DNA of 40,636 bases from Haloferula luteola (GTDB lineage Bacteria > Verrucomicrobiota > Verrucomicrobiia > Verrucomicrobiales > Akkermansiaceae), in the NCBI RefSeq assembly GCF_014201715.1, contig NZ_JACHFD010000030.1, positions 1 to 40,636 of the forward strand, written 5' to 3'. The notes below the pieces were generated by a model, which ran no database searches, had not been told where the DNA came from, and worked only from the letters and a program-made list of their open reading frames with translations. Below are positions 1 to 8,772 of the stretch, piece by piece; the stretch's first letter is position 1; each line of letters starts with the position of its first letter. A program made the translations under genes and the position numbers.

Positions 1-1
1 A

Positions 2-398
2 GCTCTTCGAGCGAGCAGGTTTCAGCATTCGGAAGCTGTCGGGAACGGCCGATCCCGCAGGGTCGTCCATTTCAAACAGTCGTACAAGTCTTTCCGCACC
101 CTTTTCAGAAAAGACCTTTGGCAAAGGGTCTAGCTCGAAGAAGTCGGTTCCGGCGGAGTTCCGTGGCCCGAACTGTCGCGGTGCGTAGATGTTTCCAGCC
201 AGCGGCTGACAATTCGTGGGTCCCGGATCGAAAGCAACACTCGTCGAATCGGAAATTCAACTGCTCTGGATCGCCCTCAAACACCTCCTGCCCGCCGTCA
301 CAGCACGCCATCACGGAGCAAACCGCATCAGATGCTTCTATACGGAACGGACAGGCCATAATCACGGAGAGCGCGAAGAAAAACACGCACAGCCGCAA
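2..398 (-). pseudogene. Frameshifted secreted-protein gene, partial at the left edge
   Basis: The family is not recognised. Reading leftward from a TTG at 398, the first frame gives a signal-peptide-like N-terminus (MRLCVFFFALSVIMACPFR) followed by a Cys-rich stretch with Cys pairs. It then degenerates into Arg-rich sequence and stops at 105-107. A second minus-strand frame opens just after a stop at 257-259 and stays open for 85 codons to the window edge. Its content is much more protein-like, for example GTDFFELDPLPKVFSEKG and RLVRLFEMDDPAGSAVPDSF, but it has no usable start before its internal Met. Joining the frames near position 245 needs a +1 shift and gives one plausible exported protein. 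There is also no ATG for the first frame. I read this as one gene broken by a frameshift, or a sequencing error. The other possibility is two unrelated small ORFs. It lies downstream of two small genes on the same strand. Confidence 0.4.
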
Positions 399-418
399 TG
401 TGAAAGCGCGAGGACTGC

Positions 419-440
419 CCCCTTTGATACCGGAAAGGGG
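419..440 (-). other. Small hairpin before the broken gene
   Basis: CCCCTTT (419-425) and AAAGGGG (434-440) can pair over an 8-nt loop. It lies between the hypothetical gene ending at 509 and the broken gene starting at 398, on the minus strand. No U-tract follows on either strand, so a terminator is not supported. It could be a 5' leader structure or chance. Confidence 0.25.
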
Positions 441-508
441 CTTAATCCAGTGCCATTTAGAACTCTTTGATAACCGCCGTCAAGCTACATGATACTTGGC
501 ATCATTTC

Positions 509-1018
509 CTATCTTCCGTCGCGTCTCAGATTTGAAGCCATGACTTTAGTTATTCGGTCACGCAGGCTAAGCCCCAATGCGCAAAGTATGGTCACGGAAA
601 CGAGAAGCAGCCACATCCACCGATTTGATTCAGTTTTTGCCTGTCTACTTGGGATTACGGTCGCTTCGCCCTTGGGAATTTCCTGTTTTGGTTTCTTGAG
701 CAACTGTGCTGGCTCAGGCTTCGGCTCTTTCGCTGCCTCGGCCCTGCGCTTCTTATCTTCTTCCATCAGTTGGGGGAATGACTGCTCCACGATTTTCACC
801 ATTCCTGCCCACGCTGCGGCTCGCATCTCACCATTCTGTTTCGGTTCAAGCGGCTCGACAAGGTTGGCATCCCGCAAAACTTTTGCCATTTTCAGTCTCG
901 TGTCTTTGTCTTCGAGAACATAAATCAGATGCTTTATCGACTCAGGATCATCAGCATCAGATGGCCGGATGTACCTGCGAAACGCTTGCACGATTCCAGA
1001 TGCGGGTGAATAATACAT
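509..1018 (-). CDS. Hypothetical tail-anchored membrane protein
   Basis: A 169-residue protein of no family I recognise. Residues 1-95 are soluble and helical-looking with many charged residues. Residues 96-130 form a Lys/Pro/Glu-rich linker. One hydrophobic segment at about 133-152 (WMWLLLVSVTILCALGLSL) is followed by a basic C-terminal tail. This suggests a cytoplasmic domain anchored by a C-terminal helix. The ATG at 1018 is preceded at good distance by a GGGGAGGG ribosome-binding sequence, and the gene starts 15 nt after the stop of the small gene upstream, so the two are probably cotranscribed. The linker carries a KEPKPEPAQLLKKPKQE-type repeat of Lys and Pro. Coding status is likely from the RBS and the ordered layout; function is unknown. 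Confidence 0.6.
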   Translation of the reverse strand: MYYSPASGIVQAFRRYIRPSDADDPESIKHLIYVLEDKDTRLKMAKVLRDANLVEPLEPKQNGEMRAAAWAGMVKIVEQSFPQLMEEDKKRRAEAAKEPKPEPAQLLKKPKQEIPKGEATVIPSRQAKTESNRWMWLLLVSVTILCALGLSLRDRITKVMASNLRRDGR

Positions 1019-1033
1019 CCCTCCCCGCGATCC

Positions 1034-1345
1034 TCACTGGTTATCCTCTTCCAGCCAGCGCGCGATAACAATCAATAAAAATTTTACTGGAATGACATCA
1101 AGGTTGTAAAATAACGCGCTATTTATTTCGGGGTCTAAGGATATTGTTATTATCAAATCACCACTCTCGTCCTGGCTTATTGCCTTCCTCAACTGCTCGT
1201 TGAACTCTAGCTGTGTGCTGTTCCGGTTGTGCTCTCGAAGCGATTCAATGAAGGCTTCGCCATCCAATGGCTCTCCCAACGATGGACAAATCCCCATTCC
1301 CGCGAGAGCCAGAAGGACTGTAAATACGAATTTTGATACGTTCAT
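1034..1345 (-). CDS. Small secreted hypothetical protein
   Basis: A 103-residue protein with a clear N-terminal signal peptide: a Lys near the N-terminus, a hydrophobic core (FVFTVLLALAGMGICPSLG) and a probable cleavage near residue 24. The mature part is about 79 residues, acidic, and ends WLEEDNQ; no domain is recognised. The DNA is visibly AT-rich (for instance 1070-1160) compared with the GC-rich surroundings, which suggests recent acquisition or a poorly conserved gene. It is the first gene of a minus-strand group with the tail-anchored gene 15 nt downstream. The start is the ATG at 1345. A longer ORF in another frame (from 1553) overlaps its 5' end and is described separately. Confidence 0.55.
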   Translation of the reverse strand: MNVSKFVFTVLLALAGMGICPSLGEPLDGEAFIESLREHNRNSTQLEFNEQLRKAISQDESGDLIITISLDPEINSALFYNLDVIPVKFLLIVIARWLEEDNQ

Positions 1346-1823
1346 GGCTCTTCTGGTATTTCAAATCTTCCTGTTGCTGAGACAGAGTTTGAGTCCACCC
1401 ACCGACCCCACCCCATTCCGCGGAGGCGGGGACAGCAAGCAGAAGGGAAAGAGGGAGGAGAAGCCGAAGAGAAAGCGAGAGGAAGCTCGGACGCCGAAGG
1501 GAAGAAGAGCGGGATCCTCTCGCGAACGTAGGGGGGAGATTCGCGGGAAGCATGGATTTGTCTGGTTATCAGACGCTTACCCCGAATCAAAAATCCGGTC
1601 AACCTGGAAAGCTGTCGTAACCCATTGAAATGAAGAAGATTTCTTCAAAACCTCGCGGTCACGGTTTTCGTTCCGATGGGGAGCTCTCCTCGAAGCATCG
1701 AAAAGGATCGCGAGGGTATCGAGCGAACGGAAATGGCTGTGCCGCCATGCTCGATCGGAGTCGTGGAGCCCTTGTTTGTTGCGATCGCATCGGCAGGACC
1801 GATGGTTGCTTCCAGAACAAGGT
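1346..1823. other. Gene-poor stretch with polypurine tract and signal-peptide-like ORF
   Basis: No confident gene is seen between the small secreted gene and the end of the SulP gene. Two features stand out. From about 1430 to 1515 the plus strand is almost all purine (runs such as GGGAAAGAGGGAGGAGAAG). On the minus strand an ORF from 1553 encodes an N-terminus that looks like a cleavable signal peptide (LRLLLPLSLLLAVPASAEW) and then runs on in a different frame across the start of the 1345 gene, ending at 1245. It could be the remnant of an exported-protein gene cut by arrival of the AT-rich genes, or an artefact of the pyrimidine-rich strand, which naturally encodes Leu, Ser and Pro. A weak hairpin (TGAAGAA / TTCTTCA, 1631-1647) lies further on. 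Confidence 0.35.
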
Positions 1824-3692
1824 TTAGGATTTGGTGGGATCGTAGAAGATTCGGATATCCGCTTTCTCTCCTCCAAGGAGGCTTTGCGCCCGCTTCAGAG
1901 CGTCGCGGGTCGAAAGGTTGGGGTTGCTTGGACGGTGAAGGAAGAGATTGCTTTCTCCAGCTTCGCGGTCGGTGCCGTCCTGAATGAGTTCGAGGGTTCC
2001 GGAATTCTTCAGGACTTTGTAAACTTCGCGCGGAGCCCCTGAAATCAGGACGTGGCGTCCATCGGATCGCATGAATTTGATCAGCTCCTCGAGAGCAAGA
2101 ACGGAGGTGGCGTCGAGGTGGCGCGCGTTTTTCAGGCGCAGGATGAGGACCCGGAGGGAAGGGTCAGATGCGGTGCGCTGGACTTGATTGCGGAACAATT
2201 CCGCAGCGCCGAAGAAGAGGTCGCCCTCGACGTGAACAATGGAAATGGCGGGATTGGGGCGTTTGCGCTTTTCGCCCATTTCACGGAGTTCGCCGGACTC
2301 ACCAAATTCGTATTCGACCAAGTGGGGGCGACTGGCACGCCGCAGGAAGAGAGAGATGGAAACCCCGACGCCGATGAATATGGCAACGTGAAGGGGGGCG
2401 AGAAGCGTAGCCGCAAAGGTGGTGATAAGAACCCAGGCGTCATCGTGGGTGGACCGCAAACAGACGCGGATGTTTTTGGGATTGATGAGTCCGACGGCGA
2501 TGACGACGACGAGGGCTGCGAGTGCCGCCTTAGGTACGTAGTCGATCACGGGAAAGCCCCAGCTTGGTGAGAGGGCGATCAGGATCGCGCTGGCAAGGGT
2601 GATGAGGCCGGCGTAGACCGAGGCAAAGCGGGTGATGGCGCCGGACTCGTAGTTGAGAACTGAGCGGGTCAGGGACCCGGAGGCAGGCATGCCGCCGGTA
2701 AAGGCGCAGGCAAGGTTGGCGAATCCGACAGCGAACATGTCCTGATTGACTTCGGCCCGATCTCCCGAACGTGAGGCGATGGCTTTGGCCATCATGGTGT
2801 TTTCAAGGCAGGCGAGGAAGGCGACGGCAAAGGAGACTCCAATGAGCGAGCTGAGGTCGTCGAAGATTCGGGCGTCGGTGAAATCGGGGAGGCGTGGTTT
2901 GAGGTCGCCCAAGACGAAGTTGCGGAAAGTTGGCTGTCCGGCGAAGGGGGTGTTGTGGTGGATGAGGGCCCCGAAGACGGCCGAAGCTAAAATCAGGGCG
3001 AGGGAGAAGCAGGGCCACGAAGGTTTCCAACGCCGAAGCCCGTGAAAGATGAGAACGGTACCGACCCCGATGGTGAGGGGTTGCCATTGGGCATGGACGA
3101 GGGATTTGACGAGAGCGATGCAAAGGGCGGCGAAGTTGCCGGGGGAAAGGATTTCAACGGCAGCATCGATGCCGAGAAGGTGTTTGAGCTGATTGGCGAT
3201 GATGAGGACGGCGGCTCCGGTGAGGTAGCCCACCAGCACGGAGCGGGAAATGTATTGGAGCAGGTCGGCGAGCTTTAGTACGGCGCCGACCATGCAGAAG
3301 ATACCGATGAGCATGACCAGCAGGGGAACGAGCATCTCTTCGCGAGCGGCGAGTGCTTTCTCGGCTGCGAAGAAACTGAACACCATGAATGCGGTGGCAT
3401 TGGTCGGGCCGAGAATGGTGTGGCGAGAGCCCGCGAAGAGGGGAGCCACGAGAGAGGCGATGGCGGAGCAAACGATGCCGTAAGAGATGGGAAGTTCTGC
3501 GATGGCAGCATAGGCCATGCCTTGCGGCACGGCGAGCAGGGCGACGTTGGGAGAGGCGCCCAGATCGGCTTTGAATTTTTGAAGATTGTAGCGGCGTATG
3601 GGGCCAACAACGGCGGCGAAATCGACATTGCCTTCCCGGAAGAAGTCCCGGACCTGGCGCTGCAGTCGCGTCATGGATTTCGACTTCGGCAT
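1824..3692 (-). CDS. SulP-family anion permease with STAS domain
   Basis: A 622-residue inner-membrane transporter of the SLC26/SulP family, which moves sulfate, bicarbonate or other anions. The N-terminal transport core has family hallmarks: VPQGMAYAAIAELP at 55-68, a conserved HTILGPTNAT at 91-100, and the signature NQDMFAVGFANLACAFTGGM from about 316, followed by PASGSLTRS. Many hydrophobic segments run to about residue 450. A cytoplasmic STAS domain fills about 480-595, with the conserved loop HLDATSVLALEEL at 525-537. The length is normal for the family. The ATG at 3692 lies 20 nt after the stop of the LptG-like gene on the same strand, so the two are probably cotranscribed. Substrate cannot be told from sequence; sulfate and bicarbonate are the usual options. 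Confidence 0.93.
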   Translation of the reverse strand: MPKSKSMTRLQRQVRDFFREGNVDFAAVVGPIRRYNLQKFKADLGASPNVALLAVPQGMAYAAIAELPISYGIVCSAIASLVAPLFAGSRHTILGPTNATAFMVFSFFAAEKALAAREEMLVPLLVMLIGIFCMVGAVLKLADLLQYISRSVLVGYLTGAAVLIIANQLKHLLGIDAAVEILSPGNFAALCIALVKSLVHAQWQPLTIGVGTVLIFHGLRRWKPSWPCFSLALILASAVFGALIHHNTPFAGQPTFRNFVLGDLKPRLPDFTDARIFDDLSSLIGVSFAVAFLACLENTMMAKAIASRSGDRAEVNQDMFAVGFANLACAFTGGMPASGSLTRSVLNYESGAITRFASVYAGLITLASAILIALSPSWGFPVIDYVPKAALAALVVVIAVGLINPKNIRVCLRSTHDDAWVLITTFAATLLAPLHVAIFIGVGVSISLFLRRASRPHLVEYEFGESGELREMGEKRKRPNPAISIVHVEGDLFFGAAELFRNQVQRTASDPSLRVLILRLKNARHLDATSVLALEELIKFMRSDGRHVLISGAPREVYKVLKNSGTLELIQDGTDREAGESNLFLHRPSNPNLSTRDALKRAQSLLGGEKADIRIFYDPTKS

Positions 3693-3712
3693 GGGGGGAA
3701 GTGGGGAGGGGT

Positions 3713-4873
3713 TCAGCGGAAACGGGCGCGTCGGAAAAAGAAGAATCCGAGGGCGACGCAGAGGATATTGGGAATCCAGAGCAGGTAGGCCATGCCTTCG
3801 CTGGGCTCGATCATGGAGCTGGCAAGGAAGTAAAGGGCTCCAATCCCCAGGCTGATGATGAGGCCGGTGGAAGTATCACGGCGACGCGCCTTCATTCCGA
3901 GGGGGATGCCGATGAAGGCGAAGGCGAGGCAGGCAAAGGATGAAGTATATCGCCGCGTTTTTTCAGCGAGGTAACGTTCGCGAATTTTTTTGCGCGCCTT
4001 TTGAAGTTTCAATTCGGCCTTGGTGGCTTTGGGCCCCAGAGGCAAGGGCTTGAAGTTGTCGGCGATGGCGTCGAGTTCGGGGTTGGTGAGAGTCTTGGGC
4101 TTCACCTTATCCTTGGAGAAATCTCGGCTGTAGTTGAGAAGCATCCATTCGAGTTCGTCGGAGAGGAGGACGAATTCCTGAGGGGTGCTTTGGGATTCTT
4201 CGTCGCTTTTTCGAGCTGGGGTTCCTTCGACGTAAGCCTCGGTGAATTTCAGGCGAATTTCCTGCTTTTCGGAATCGTTCACGGTGGTGGCCGTGTGGGC
4301 GTGGATGTAGGCGGTGTCTTCGCCCCCGTCCTGAGAGCCCATTTTGAAGATGTGGAAGTTCTCGAACACTTCGCCGTTGTCATTTTCGGAATAGACCCGA
4401 ATATTTTTGAAGCGGCTTTGGTCGACGCCCGCTCGGAGCAGGGTTCGGGGGTCGCGGATCAGGGTGCTGCGGACGATGTCTTCGACTTCCTTGCTGGCTT
4501 TCGGGGCAACTCCGAGGTTCAGCCACAAGCAGAAAAGAGACAGGGCGGTGCCAATCGCGATGACGGGCGCGGAGAGTCGCGCAAGGCTGACTCCTGCTGC
4601 GCGGAAGGCATTCAGTTCGTTGTCGGAAGAAAGTCGGCCGAAGACGAGCAGAACCGCAGAGAGGAAGGCCCACGGGATGGTGAAGATGAGCGAAACCGGC
4701 AGAACACTGAGGGTGAATTCACCGAGCACCCAAATGGGAGCCCCAAACTCAACCAGCAGCGGGCGGATTTGTTTGAAAACATTTCCCAACACCAGCAGCA
4801 GGCTGAGGAGGACGATGGCGAACAGGGTGCCGGTAAGGACATGGCGTCCGATGTAACGGTCAGAGATCCGCAT
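3713..4873 (-). CDS. lptG: LptF/LptG-family LPS export permease
   Basis: A YjgP/YjgQ-family inner-membrane protein, one half of the LptB2FG transporter that extracts LPS from the inner membrane. The ATG at 4873 gives 386 residues beginning MRISDRYIGRHVL, matching the usual N-terminus. An upstream TTG start at 4972 would add a poor 33-residue extension and is rejected. The first half has three hydrophobic segments with the typical LPVSLIFTIPWAFLSAVLLV and the conserved SSDNELNAFRAAGVS. A periplasmic beta-jellyroll region follows (about 120-290), then three C-terminal helices (SFACLAFAFIGIPLG and two more). Whether it acts as LptF or LptG is uncertain, since only one copy is in the window. LptB and LptC/LptA-like genes lie 17 kb away. 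SulP follows directly. Confidence 0.88.
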   Translation of the reverse strand: MRISDRYIGRHVLTGTLFAIVLLSLLLVLGNVFKQIRPLLVEFGAPIWVLGEFTLSVLPVSLIFTIPWAFLSAVLLVFGRLSSDNELNAFRAAGVSLARLSAPVIAIGTALSLFCLWLNLGVAPKASKEVEDIVRSTLIRDPRTLLRAGVDQSRFKNIRVYSENDNGEVFENFHIFKMGSQDGGEDTAYIHAHTATTVNDSEKQEIRLKFTEAYVEGTPARKSDEESQSTPQEFVLLSDELEWMLLNYSRDFSKDKVKPKTLTNPELDAIADNFKPLPLGPKATKAELKLQKARKKIRERYLAEKTRRYTSSFACLAFAFIGIPLGMKARRRDTSTGLIISLGIGALYFLASSMIEPSEGMAYLLWIPNILCVALGFFFFRRARFR

Positions 4874-5119
4874 AGCTGCGTGGCGAATGTTGACGCCATG
4901 TGGCGTGGCTGTCCAGAAGGGATCGGAAGCAGTTGAGGGGAGCTGCGTGGATTCTCGCAAATGCCCCTCCAAAGGGCGGGATGGTATGGATGTTAGGGAC
5001 TTTTGCCTTGTCGGAGGGGGTGCCGGTCCGATTGGCTCCGCGGGTCAATTCCTGAAAGGAGACCGCGGTGCACGAAGGCATGCGGCCTGCTCTCAGGATC
5101 GATCCCGAAATTCTGGAGC

Positions 5120-5752
5120 ATGAGCCAAGCCGCCGAACCGACCCGCCCCATTTCGCTTTCCCGACGTCGTGCATTGTCCACCCTTGCGGTGGCTGCGGCG
5201 ACCACGTTTGGGGGGAGTGTGCCGGCTTCGGCTTGGTCGTTGTTCGGGCGCAGCAAGGCGAGTGTTGAGTCGACCCGGTTGGATGTCTCGGGCTTATCGG
5301 ACGAGTGGGTGAGGCGGCAGGGATCGGAATTGGGGGTGTATGCCGATTATCTTTCGCGTGCGGGTTTCCGCCATTTGACTCCTCTGCAGGTGATTGAGGC
5401 CCATGCCAAGAGCCATGGAGGTGTGTGGAATTCGCTACCGCCGCGTGACTTGTGGGACAATTTGGTGCCGACCTTGCGAGTGATTGACCGAGTTTCGGTG
5501 GAGCTGGGGCAGCCGGTGCAGGAGATCATTTCGGCTTACCGATCTCCGGCTTACAATGCGCGTTGTCCCGGAGCCAGTAGTGGCTCCTGGCATCAGCAAA
5601 ATTTCGCGGTGGATGTGCGATTCAAGACGCGGGCATCGGTGGTGGCATCCACGGCTCGTCGATTGAGGGGGCAGGGCTTGTTTCAAGGGGGCATCGGGCG
5701 CTACCCGACGTTCACCCACATCGACACACGGGGGCAGAGCGTGGATTGGTAA
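5120..5752 (+). CDS. Exported M15/DUF882-type peptidase-like protein
   Basis: A 210-residue protein of the peptidase M15 / DUF882 group, usually zinc-dependent enzymes or relatives acting on peptidoglycan. The ATG at 5120 has TGGAG just upstream. The longer ORF from 5003 is rejected because the signal sequence would be internal. The N-terminus carries a twin-arginine-like signal (LSRRRALSTLAVAAATTF, cleavage near ASA-W), so export may be by Tat. The fold-defining motifs are ISAYRSPAYN (137-146), SWHQQNFAVD (156-165) and THID (199-202). His158, Asp165 and His200 are the expected zinc ligands. The SxHxxG position holds Asn instead of Gly. It is divergent from the LptG-like gene with 246 nt between the start codons, and about 100 nt before trkA. 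Confidence 0.82.
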   Translation: MSQAAEPTRPISLSRRRALSTLAVAAATTFGGSVPASAWSLFGRSKASVESTRLDVSGLSDEWVRRQGSELGVYADYLSRAGFRHLTPLQVIEAHAKSHGGVWNSLPPRDLWDNLVPTLRVIDRVSVELGQPVQEIISAYRSPAYNARCPGASSGSWHQQNFAVDVRFKTRASVVASTARRLRGQGLFQGGIGRYPTFTHIDTRGQSVDW

Positions 5753-5853
5753 TCGGCGGTGGAGGCGAGGGCCTTCTGATTTTCCGCTGGTTCGGGCGGT
5801 GTGGATCCGGTTTGCTCTGTTTGCCCGGCCACGAGGAAACGGGACGTTTGCGG

Positions 5854-7200
5854 ATGAATATCATCATCGTCGGAGCCGGAGAAATTGGACGTCACCTAGC
5901 GACGTCTCTGTCCAAGGAATCCCACAGCATTTCCGTGATCGAGAATGATCCGGGGCTGGCGGCGGATCTTGAGCAAACCATCGATGCCAAGGTGGTGTGT
6001 TCCGATGGCACGAGCGTGCATGCATTGGTGGACGCGAATGTGGGGGATTGCGAGTTGTTCCTGGCACTGACCAGCTCGAATACGGCGAATTTGGTCTCTT
6101 CATCGATTGCGAAGAAGATGGATGTTCCCCAGGTGGTGTGCCGGGTGCATCCGAGCTTGCAGCGGGAGGAGTGGCTATTTGATTTTAAGGGCACCTTTGG
6201 GGTCGATCACCTGTTTTCATCGGAACGGTTGGCAGCGATCGAGTTGGCGAAGTTCATCCGCAATCCCGACTCGCTGGCGGTGGAGGAAATCGCCCGTGGG
6301 CGGATTGAGTTGCAGCAGGTGATGGTGGACGCGAAGTCGGATCTGGTGCGGCGGACTTTGCGCGATGCGAAGATGCCCGAGCACACGCGGGTGGCGATGA
6401 TTTCCCGTGGATCGGATCACTTCGTGCCGCAGGCGGAGACGGTCTTTGAGGCAGGGGATGTGGTAACGATTTTCGGGGAGCCGAGGAAGCTGCGGATTTT
6501 GGTGGACCGCTTGCGGCACCAACGGGGGGATGGCGATGCCTTGCGGGTGGTGATTTTCGGTGGAGGGGAGTATGGATTTACGCTGGCCCAGATGCTGGAG
6601 AGCTGGGACTGCAGGGTGCGGATTTTCGAGCAGGATGAGGCGGTCTGTAAGAGCCTTGTGGACCGCCTATCGAATACCACGGTGATTCATGCTGACGCGA
6701 CGGTGGTGGCTGAGCTTCAGGAGGAACAAATCGATGGTGTCGACTTCTTTGTGGCTACGAGCAATAGTGACGAAGACAATGTGATGACCTGTTTGCAGGC
6801 TCACACCTTGGGGGCGAAGACCTGCCTGACTTTGATCCACCGGGCCGATTATGCGGCGGCGATCAGTTCAGCGGGGCGGCATTTCGGCATTGCTGCTGCG
6901 GTCAGCCCACGGGAGGCGACTCGGCGGGAGGTGGAGCGTTTCATCACTTCAGAGCGTTTCCATCTGGTGAAGAAACTTGAGGGGGCGGAGGTGCTGGAAT
7001 TGCGGGTGCGCAAGGGCTCGATTGCCGCGGGGCACATGTTGAAGGAGATCGATTGGCCGGAAGGCGTGGTGATTGTCGGTCACCTGCGTGGCACCCATGC
7101 CGAGGTTCCGGGCCCGGATGATTATTTGCAGGCGGACGACCATGTGTATGTGGTGGTGGCTCCGAAAGCTCGCAAGGCGCTGGTGAAGTTGCTGTCTTGA
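5854..7200 (+). CDS. trkA: Trk potassium uptake regulator TrkA
   Basis: A 448-residue cytoplasmic protein that binds the TrkH channel and gates K+ uptake in response to nucleotides. The ATG at 5854 places the Rossmann motif at the very N-terminus (MNIIIVGAGEIGRHLA). Upstream codons of the open frame look non-coding and are left out. Two RCK_N/RCK_C pairs are present, as usual for TrkA: the first NAD-binding domain at about 1-120, an RCK_C at about 140-220, the second nucleotide-binding domain starting LRVVIFGGGEYGFTLA near 230, and a final RCK_C ending DDHVYVVVAPKARKALVKLL. Length is normal. trkH starts 18 nt downstream, a classical trkAH operon. Confidence 0.95.
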   Translation: MNIIIVGAGEIGRHLATSLSKESHSISVIENDPGLAADLEQTIDAKVVCSDGTSVHALVDANVGDCELFLALTSSNTANLVSSSIAKKMDVPQVVCRVHPSLQREEWLFDFKGTFGVDHLFSSERLAAIELAKFIRNPDSLAVEEIARGRIELQQVMVDAKSDLVRRTLRDAKMPEHTRVAMISRGSDHFVPQAETVFEAGDVVTIFGEPRKLRILVDRLRHQRGDGDALRVVIFGGGEYGFTLAQMLESWDCRVRIFEQDEAVCKSLVDRLSNTTVIHADATVVAELQEEQIDGVDFFVATSNSDEDNVMTCLQAHTLGAKTCLTLIHRADYAAAISSAGRHFGIAAAVSPREATRREVERFITSERFHLVKKLEGAEVLELRVRKGSIAAGHMLKEIDWPEGVVIVGHLRGTHAEVPGPDDYLQADDHVYVVVAPKARKALVKLLS

Positions 7201-7218
7201 GGTGCTCCCCCGTCGATC

Positions 7219-8709
7219 ATGAATTTTCGAATCCTCGCCAAAGTCCTCGGCTATCTGCTGATGTTGCTGGCCATGGCGATGGCCGCTTGTGGCGTTTTCG
7301 CGAAGCTGGATGTGGTGAGCGGGGACCATCAGGCGATGTTGGCGCTGTTCACTTCGGCGGGAGTGACTGCGCTGGCGGCGTTGATCCTGATTGTGGTGGG
7401 GATTGGCAAGATCGACCGAATCCCGCGACGGGAAGGGGTGGTGATCGTGGGAGTGGCGTGGATCCTCTCGGCGATTTTTGGGGCTCTTCCCTTCGTGCTG
7501 TGTCCGCCTCACATGGATTTTTGTGCTGGGGTTTTCGAGGCGGCCTCGGGTTTCACGACGACGGGGTCGACGGTGATGAGTGATATTGAGAGCTGGCCGC
7601 GAGGCCTCTTGCTCTGGCGCTCGGTGACGCAATGGCTGGGGGGGATTGGGATTCTCGTGTTGTTCGTGGCCGTGCTTTCCTATCTGGGTCTCGGAGCAAA
7701 GTCTCTGTTTCGCAATGAGTCCTCGTTTCAGAGTGGAGAGGCGACGACGGCGCGGATCCACGACACTTCGCTGATTTTGTTGCGGGTCTATGGGGGGATC
7801 ACAGTGATCTGTATCCTCGGGCTGAAGTTGATGGGGCTGACCTGGTACCATGCCTTGTCCCATGCCTTTACCGCCGTTTCGACGGGGGGGTTCAGTCCGC
7901 ACGCGGCGAGTGTTGCCTACTATGGTGATTGGGGGAACGACTGGTTGATCGAGCTTTGGCTGAGCCTTTTCATGCTGCTGTGTAGCCTGAATTTCATCGT
8001 CTATGTGGTGATCCTGCACAAAAAGTGGAAGCGATTGCGCGAGGAGGATGATGCGCGATGGTTTGTCGGTTTGTGCCTGGGAATTGCCCTGGCGATCGCG
8101 ATTGGGCTGCGCGTGGATCCGCGCTATTCAACGGATTTTTGGTCCGCATTTCGAGATGCCTGGTTCATCGTGGTTTCGATCGCATCGACTACGGGTTTTG
8201 GCACCGCGGACTACGAGTTGTGGCCTGCGTGGTGCAAGGCACTGCTGGCGATTTTGATGTTGATCGGTGGTTGCTCCGGCTCGACGGCCGGGGGACTGAA
8301 GGTGGGCCGATTGATCGTTTTCCTAAAGTCGTCAGCGCACGAGATCATTCGTGCTTACCGGCCGAATCAGATCTTTCGGTTGGTGGTGAATGGCAATCCG
8401 GTGGACGATAGCGGGCGGGCGAGGACGGTTTCTTTCGTGGCCTTGTATTTGTTCATCGTCGCGGGTTCCGCGGTGGTCGTGGGGATGTTGGAAGCCGGTC
8501 AAGGGATCGATCTGGAGACGTGCCTGGGGGCGGTGTTGGCGACCTTGTCGAATATCGGCCCTGGCTTTGGAGATTTGGGCCCGACCGAGCACTTTGGGGA
8601 GATGCGGGATGTGACGCAGCTGTTTCTGGCGGGTCTGATGATTTTGGGCCGGTTGGAGTTGTTTGCGATCCTTGTGCTTTTTGTGCCGGGGGTCTGGCGT
8701 CGGTTTTGA
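7219..8709 (+). CDS. trkH: Trk potassium uptake channel subunit TrkH
   Basis: A 496-residue membrane protein of the TrkH/KtrB family that forms the K+ permeation path. The four pore-loop filter motifs are visible in order: ASGFTTTGST (about 109-118), FTAVSTGGFS, IASTTGFGTAD and TLSNIGPGFG near the C-terminus, each keeping the central Gly that lines the filter. The N-terminus (FRILAKVLGYLLMLLAMAMAACG) is the usual first helix. The conserved GCSGSTAGGLKVGR between pore repeats three and four is also intact. The start ATG is 18 nt after trkA, and the glutaredoxin follows closely. The protein looks complete and functional. Confidence 0.95.
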   Translation: MNFRILAKVLGYLLMLLAMAMAACGVFAKLDVVSGDHQAMLALFTSAGVTALAALILIVVGIGKIDRIPRREGVVIVGVAWILSAIFGALPFVLCPPHMDFCAGVFEAASGFTTTGSTVMSDIESWPRGLLLWRSVTQWLGGIGILVLFVAVLSYLGLGAKSLFRNESSFQSGEATTARIHDTSLILLRVYGGITVICILGLKLMGLTWYHALSHAFTAVSTGGFSPHAASVAYYGDWGNDWLIELWLSLFMLLCSLNFIVYVVILHKKWKRLREEDDARWFVGLCLGIALAIAIGLRVDPRYSTDFWSAFRDAWFIVVSIASTTGFGTADYELWPAWCKALLAILMLIGGCSGSTAGGLKVGRLIVFLKSSAHEIIRAYRPNQIFRLVVNGNPVDDSGRARTVSFVALYLFIVAGSAVVVGMLEAGQGIDLETCLGAVLATLSNIGPGFGDLGPTEHFGEMRDVTQLFLAGLMILGRLELFAILVLFVPGVWRRF

Positions 8710-8772
8710 AGCTTGGCAGAGGAGTCGGTCCGGGACTTGCGGGTCGAGCTGCGGAGGGTATGCTTGCCGGCC

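Noticed and set aside
1631..1647. Inverted repeat TGAAGAA/TTCTTCA
   Set aside because: It is short, AT-rich and without a U-tract; chance is likely.
4001..4936. Long 311-codon plus-strand ORF opposite the LptG-like gene
   Set aside because: It is antisense to a clear LptF/LptG family protein and has no domain or ribosome-binding site; GC-rich DNA gives long shadow frames.
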